Assembly: GCA_028687545.1 (NCBI GenBank)
Contig: JAQTZZ010000094.1
Location: 1 to 6,532, forward strand
From: Candidatus Wallbacteria bacterium
GTDB lineage: Bacteria; Muiribacteriota; JAQTZZ01
DNA length: 6,532 bases
Reading direction: 5' to 3'
The translations under genes were made by a program, and so were the position numbers. Position 1 is the first letter of the stretch. Each line of letters opens with the position of its first letter. Below the pieces are notes generated by a model. The model was not told where the DNA came from. It saw nothing but the letters and a program-made list of their open reading frames with translations, and did no database searches. Positions 4,298-6,532 of the stretch are shown here, piece by piece.

Positions 4298-6532
4298 CTA
4301 TTGAGGTCTGATTTTTCTCATAAGCTTCCGCGCCAGAGAAAGCTCCTCTTCCTTGCTGTTCACGAATCCGTCCAGCTTAGCGGAACGGATTTCGCTGAGA
4401 ATGGATCCAATCTCCGGAGAGGATTTCAGACCCAGGCCGATCAGATCAGAGCCGGTAATTTTCAGCTTGATTCCTGTCAGATTAAGATAACGCCTGATAT
4501 TTTCCCGATAAAATTTATTTTCATTCACCGCTTGTTGAAAAATCAGAATCTCCGTCCGTTCGGCTGATAAAATCTTGAAAAGTTCGCTGTTTTTAAAATT
4601 CCTGTTCTTGGAAAGATGCTTGAGAATGAAATGCTGCTCTTCCAGATAGCGCTCAAGATGCCCGGACAGGCTGTCAGACAGCTTGTAACACTTCAGAAAA
4701 TCGATCGTTTTCTGGATAGAAAGACTTTCCGTCAGTACCAGGAGATTGATCTGAAATCGATTACAGCGTATACCAGTTTCCTTGATCAGGCCATCAACTC
4801 GTTTCAGAGCGGCAAGATTTCGTTCATCCACTGAAAGACCAAAGATCAGGCGTGAGAGCTTAAGTTCGTTGAAGCGGCTGAGCACGCGACTGAAATCTTC
4901 CTCCTGGCAGAGGCAGGCAAGCTCCTTCCCTATCCGCTCAGGGGTCAGCAGTTTGAATACGTTTTCAGACAGTGCTGTCTTCAACATCCGCAGAGTCATC
5001 TCTTCAATCGCAAATGAAAATCTGCTGGAAAAGCGCACCGCGCGCAGAATCCTGGTCGGATCTTCTACAAAGCTCATCCGGTGAAGAATCCGGATCAGCC
5101 CGTCCGCAATGTCCTGATAACCACCGTAATAATCGGCGAGATCTCCGAATCCGTTGTGATTTAACCGAATCGCCAGGGAATTGACGGTGAAATCCCGGCG
5201 GTAGAGATCGTTTTTCAAAGATGAGAGTTCAACATCAGGCAGTGCAGCGGGAGTTTCATAAAACTCGACTCTTGCGGAAGCAAAATCGATTCTAAGACCG
5301 CTGATTTTCAATGATACAGTGCCGAATTTAGGGAAAAAATGCAGTGAAGCTCCCCTGAAACAATTCTCAATCTGCTTCCCGAATTTAATGGCGTCTCCTT
5401 CTATCACAATATCGATATCCTGACTTGAACGGGACATGATCAAATCGCGGACAATGCCGCCGACTAAGAAACATCCGACTCGTTCCTGATCAGCCAGTCT
5501 GCCAATTTCATGTAATGTTTTAAGCGCTGAAGCAGGTAAATTCTCCAGAACCCGGGAAACATTTCTGGTGGATTCTCTGGGCTCTAAAAAAGTGGTGTGA
5601 TAATCCGAGGCGAATGTGCCGTTATAAAGACTGTTGAACAAATCGCCGCGAGTAACAATGCCCAGCAGCCGATTTTCCCGGTCTACAATCGGTATCCTGG
5701 AGATCTGACGCTGCATCATTACCATTTCCAGCACTTCCAGCGGGGTCTCCGGATTCATGGAAATTGCATGCTGGGTCATGTAGGCCCGCACCGGGGCGTG
5801 GGAAAAATCGTGCAGGATCGCCTTGGCCATATCCTGCCGGCTGATGATACCTGTGAGTTTGCCGTTTCCATCAACGACAGGCAGACCGCCAAACCCATAA
5901 CGCAGCAGAATCTTGTGGGCATCACCGATCGTTATATCCATATCCACAGATTTTACTGGACTCTGCATGATTTCCGAAGCCTGGCGGCCCGGACGGATGG
6001 TTTTTTCAAGACTTTTAAGCAGATTCAGGCGGACTGAGCTCCAGTCGGTTTCTTCAATGGTGGCGGAAGCAGCATGTTTGTGCCCTCCCCCACCTAGCGT
6101 AGCAAGTATTTCACCCACCTGGACGCGGTCATTGCGGCTTCTCGCGATCAGATAGGATTTTTTGGGCAGTGTAAGCAGGCAGAACAGCACACGGGCGCCG
6201 TCGTTTTCCCGCAGGCGTTGAACCACCACATCCGCGTCTTCGACATAACTGCCAGTAACAGCTCTGTAGAAATGGATAATGTTACCCTTGATCTCCCATC
6301 GCTCCTTGCTGCTGAGAAGTTTTTGGTAAAGTCCTTCCTGCTCGGGGCTGATGCGCGACTCAAGAAACTGCTGGGCCATCAGGAGGTTGGCGCCGGACTT
6401 GAGAAGCTCTGCTACAGCCTGAGCGTCCCGCCAGGTGGTACCAGTATTGACGCAGGATCCCGTATCCTCATGGATTCCGATCATGAACAGAGTGTATTCC
6501 AGGATGGAACAGGTGATGTTCCGCTCTTTAAG
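4298..6532 (-). CDS. tRNA nucleotidyltransferase (CCA- or A-adding, class II) fused to DHH/DHHA1 and two CBS domains, 5'-truncated by the window edge
   Basis: The C-terminal half is a class II nucleotidyltransferase that adds the 3' CCA, or its terminal A, to tRNA. The 744 visible residues open inside a DHH phosphoesterase domain (GIHEDTGS at 19-26). The DHHA1 motif GGGGHKHAA follows at about 147-155, then two CBS domains at about 188-241 and 252-306. The polymerase head has GGIVRD (358-363), the catalytic DIDIV (372-376), RRDFTVN (445-451) and EDPTRILRAVRF (490-501). A helical tRNA-binding region ends with TGSDLIGLGL near 693-702. An ATG exists at 6484, but the frame is open to the edge and the 16 residues before it fit the family, so the real start lies outside. 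Full-length relatives have roughly 860-900 residues, so about 120-150 are missing. In Aquifex and Deinococcus this architecture is A-adding, with a separate CC-adding enzyme. That assignment is inferred here. Confidence 0.93.
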   Translation of the reverse strand, partial: LKERNITCSILEYTLFMIGIHEDTGSCVNTGTTWRDAQAVAELLKSGANLLMAQQFLESRISPEQEGLYQKLLSSKERWEIKGNIIHFYRAVTGSYVEDADVVVQRLRENDGARVLFCLLTLPKKSYLIARSRNDRVQVGEILATLGGGGHKHAASATIEETDWSSVRLNLLKSLEKTIRPGRQASEIMQSPVKSVDMDITIGDAHKILLRYGFGGLPVVDGNGKLTGIISRQDMAKAILHDFSHAPVRAYMTQHAISMNPETPLEVLEMVMMQRQISRIPIVDRENRLLGIVTRGDLFNSLYNGTFASDYHTTFLEPRESTRNVSRVLENLPASALKTLHEIGRLADQERVGCFLVGGIVRDLIMSRSSQDIDIVIEGDAIKFGKQIENCFRGASLHFFPKFGTVSLKISGLRIDFASARVEFYETPAALPDVELSSLKNDLYRRDFTVNSLAIRLNHNGFGDLADYYGGYQDIADGLIRILHRMSFVEDPTRILRAVRFSSRFSFAIEEMTLRMLKTALSENVFKLLTPERIGKELACLCQEEDFSRVLSRFNELKLSRLIFGLSVDERNLAALKRVDGLIKETGIRCNRFQINLLVLTESLSIQKTIDFLKCYKLSDSLSGHLERYLEEQHFILKHLSKNRNFKNSELFKILSAERTEILIFQQAVNENKFYRENIRRYLNLTGIKLKITGSDLIGLGLKSSPEIGSILSEIRSAKLDGFVNSKEEELSLARKLMRKIRPQ

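Noticed and set aside
5597-6037. Plus-strand open frame of 146 codons opposite the nucleotidyltransferase fusion
   Set aside because: It lies antisense to the CBS-domain coding sequence, is His-rich through reverse reading, and has no domain of its own.

Overview
The window is a compact bacterial chromosomal segment whose five genes all lie on the minus strand, so transcription runs from high to low coordinates. Coding density is high and base composition is moderate and even. There are no phage, transposase, CRISPR, tRNA or rRNA signals. The gene content is housekeeping or central metabolism. Malic enzyme, pyrimidine-nucleoside phosphorylase and a DHH-CBS-nucleotidyltransferase fusion all have relatives in deep-branching, anaerobic or candidate-phylum bacteria. 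The sequence alone does not fix the phylum.

Layout in the direction of transcription: (1) 6532-4298, a 5'-truncated tRNA nucleotidyltransferase fused to DHHA1 and two CBS domains. Its reading frame stays open to the window edge. (2) 4297-4214, an 84-bp gap with a good sigma70-like promoter and a Shine-Dalgarno sequence. (3) 4213-3488, an M50 site-2-type membrane metalloprotease. (4) 3479-2181, a pyrimidine-nucleoside phosphorylase 8 bp downstream, whose ribosome site overlaps the protease stop codon. (5) 2180-2017, a gap with two oppositely oriented arrays of an 8-bp repeat that could fold into a long hairpin. (6) 2016-1186, a FolD-family methylene-tetrahydrofolate enzyme. (7) 1207-56, a short malic enzyme overlapping folD by 22 bp. 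(8) 55-1, a non-coding tail with a T-rich tract. No gene-free stretch exceeds 300 bp.

The protease and phosphorylase look like one operon, and folD with the malic enzyme like a second, translationally coupled pair. The repeat hairpin separates them and may act as a terminator, attenuator or processing site. Pyrimidine salvage, one-carbon metabolism and malate-to-pyruvate conversion with NAD(P)H production fit a general carbon and nucleotide economy, but a shared pathway is only inferred.

The points most worth a second look are the FolD protein, where an Ile occupies the position of the cyclohydrolase catalytic Lys, and the inverted octanucleotide-repeat arrays. I see no convincing wholly new system here.
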